DNA from: Comamonas sp. lk
GTDB lineage: Bacteria; Pseudomonadota; Gammaproteobacteria; Burkholderiales; Burkholderiaceae_C
Direction: 5' to 3'
DNA length: 5,242 bases
NCBI GenBank assembly: GCA_945875225.1
Contig: CAMCJY010000163.1
Coordinates: forward strand, 1 to 5,242
Shown: positions 4,056-5,242 of the stretch, in pieces
How positions within the stretch are numbered: position 1 is the stretch's first letter
How the letters are laid out: each line of letters starts with the position of its first letter
The notes under the pieces: model-generated
Databases searched by the model: none
Told to the model about the DNA's origin: nothing
Seen by the model: the letters and a program-made list of their open reading frames with translations, nothing else
Made by a program: the position numbers and the translations under genes

Positions 4056-5242
4056 CATGGTCTGGGGCAGCCAGAGCACGATCTGCGGGAAGACGGTGAT
4101 GGCCAAAAGTAGTGCCAGCAGCATCAGTAAAAACGGCCAGCCTTCTTTCATCATCGCGCTAATCGGTATGCCAGTGAGCGCCTTGATGACAAACAGCAGC
4201 ATGCCAAAGGGGGGATGAATCAGGCCGATCATCATATTGAGCACGACCAGCACGCCAAAGTGCACCAGGTCGATACCCAACAAGTTGACCGCCGGCAGCA
4301 GCATGGGCACAAACACCAGCAACAACACGGATACGTCTAAAAAACAGCCCAGCACTAAAAACAATAGGTTGACGAAGAGCAAAAACTGCAGGGACGACAG
4401 TTGCATGCCTTCGACCCCATGCGCCATCGCCTGGGGCACGCCTTCCGCCGTGAAGGCATAGTTCAGGATGAAGGAGCCGGCCAGAATCAGGGTAATCACT
4501 GCGCTGCTGCGCGTGGACTCCAGCACCACGGCCCAGAAGCTGTGCCAGCTTAAGGCGCGAAATACCAGCGCCGCTAGCACCAGCGCGTGCAAGGCGGCAA
4601 CCGCAGCCGCTTCGGTGGGTGTAAATGCGCCACTGTAAATACCGCCCAGCAGCACCAGCGGCATAGACAAGGGCAGGGCGCCCCGGAAAAAAATCTGCGG
4701 CCACTGGCGTAAGGGCACCGGCGCTTCGCGCGGCATATTGCGCCGCGTGGCGATGATGTGGACGACCAGCATCATCAGCAAAGCCATGCACACGCCGGGC
4801 ACCACGCCGCCCAAAAACAAAGCCCCGACCGAGGTGCCGGAGACCAGGGCGTAAATCACCATCGGGATGCTGGGCGGGATGATGGGGCCTAGCGTGGCGC
4901 TGGCCATTACCACCGCACCGGCAAAGCCGGGCGTGTACTCGGGCTTTTTCAGCATTTCGCGGATGGTGACCAAGCCCGGCCCAGCGGCGTCGGCAATCGC
5001 GCTGCCACTCATGCCGGAAAAAATCACACTCACCACAATATCCACCTGCGCCAGGCCGCCGCGCATACGGCCTACCAGAATGCGGCAGAAATCAAAAATG
5101 CGTTCACTCACCGTGCCCGCGTTCATGAGGTTGGCGGCAAACACAAACATGGGCACCGAAAGCAGTACATAGTTGTTGTACAGGCCGTTGCACACTTGCT
5201 CGGCGACCAGCCCAAGGTCTTGCCCTTTGGCCAGCAGGTAGG
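4038..5242 (-). CDS. TRAP transporter large permease, DctM type (N-terminus off the window)
   Basis: This is the large membrane subunit of a tripartite ATP-independent periplasmic transporter, which uses the sodium or proton gradient to import organic acids captured by a periplasmic DctP-type protein. About 400 residues are visible, and the frame stays open to the right edge. The apparent GTG start at 5195 is internal, and roughly 30-40 N-terminal residues should lie outside. Family motifs in order are LLSVPMFVFAANLMNAG (about 5165-5115), FSGMSGSAIADAAGPG (about 5018-4974), GPIIPPSIPMVIYA (about 4889-4848), GAFTPTEAAAVAA (about 4631-4593), GCFLDVSVLLLVFVPMLLPA (about 4349-4290) and IGLIHPPFGMLLFV (about 4229-4188). 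About ten hydrophobic segments are visible. DctQ and DctP genes usually sit next to it, expected upstream, to the right. The substrate cannot be told from this subunit. Family assignment is firm; a specific symbol such as dctM would overstate it. Confidence 0.93.
   Translation of the reverse strand, partial: YLLAKGQDLGLVAEQVCNGLYNNYVLLSVPMFVFAANLMNAGTVSERIFDFCRILVGRMRGGLAQVDIVVSVIFSGMSGSAIADAAGPGLVTIREMLKKPEYTPGFAGAVVMASATLGPIIPPSIPMVIYALVSGTSVGALFLGGVVPGVCMALLMMLVVHIIATRRNMPREAPVPLRQWPQIFFRGALPLSMPLVLLGGIYSGAFTPTEAAAVAALHALVLAALVFRALSWHSFWAVVLESTRSSAVITLILAGSFILNYAFTAEGVPQAMAHGVEGMQLSSLQFLLFVNLLFLVLGCFLDVSVLLLVFVPMLLPAVNLLGIDLVHFGVLVVLNMMIGLIHPPFGMLLFVIKALTGIPISAMMKEGWPFLLMLLALLLAITVFPQIVLWLPQTMGYGVR

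Noticed and set aside
4159..4791. Minus-strand frame of 210 residues within the TRAP gene
   Set aside because: It is an out-of-frame reading of the same strand, rich in Arg, Gly and Ala, and lacks the membrane pattern of the real frame.

Overview
The window looks like an ordinary chromosomal stretch of a betaproteobacterium, most likely Burkholderiales near the Comamonadaceae (Rhodoferax- or Polaromonas-like). This is inferred from the moderately high GC content, the codon use, and a gene set of MscL, a stand-alone LON-domain protein, DUF427, DUF3422 and a TRAP permease. I see no rRNA, tRNA, CRISPR array, transposase or phage gene.

Layout from left to right: (1) 1-321, two short minus-strand reading frames. 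One is a 59-residue frame whose first half resembles the opening membrane helix of NhaD-type antiporters. The other is the start of a small membrane protein that runs off the left edge. (2) 322-466, an AT-rich divergent promoter region. (3) 467-892, mscL on the plus strand. (4) 951-1559, a LON substrate-binding-domain protein on the minus strand, convergent with mscL. (5) 1560-1680, a divergent control region with a 7-bp inverted repeat. (6) 1681-1962, a DUF427 protein on the plus strand. (7) 2014-2421, an uncharacterised 135-residue minus-strand protein with two copies of an LQSG-type helical repeat. (8) 2422-2707, a divergent intergenic region unusually rich in palindromes. (9) 2708-4018, a DUF3422 membrane-anchored protein on the plus strand. 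(10) 4038 to the right edge, a minus-strand TRAP transporter large permease (DctM type), cut off at its N-terminus and separated from DUF3422 by a compact hairpin terminator.

The genes mostly alternate in strand (divergent or convergent pairs), so each is probably its own transcription unit. The exceptions are the two small leftmost frames, which sit 10 bp apart, and the TRAP gene, which normally belongs to an operon with its DctQ and DctP partners, expected beyond the right edge. No shared pathway links the genes; MscL, DUF3422 and the TRAP permease are all inner-membrane proteins, but that alone does not make them a system.

I found no convincing new biological system. The items most worth a second look are the palindrome cluster at 2443-2638, the terminator at 4009-4055 that holds the TRAP stop codon in its loop, the NhaD-like fragment at 142-321, and the repeat-bearing orphan protein at 2014-2421.
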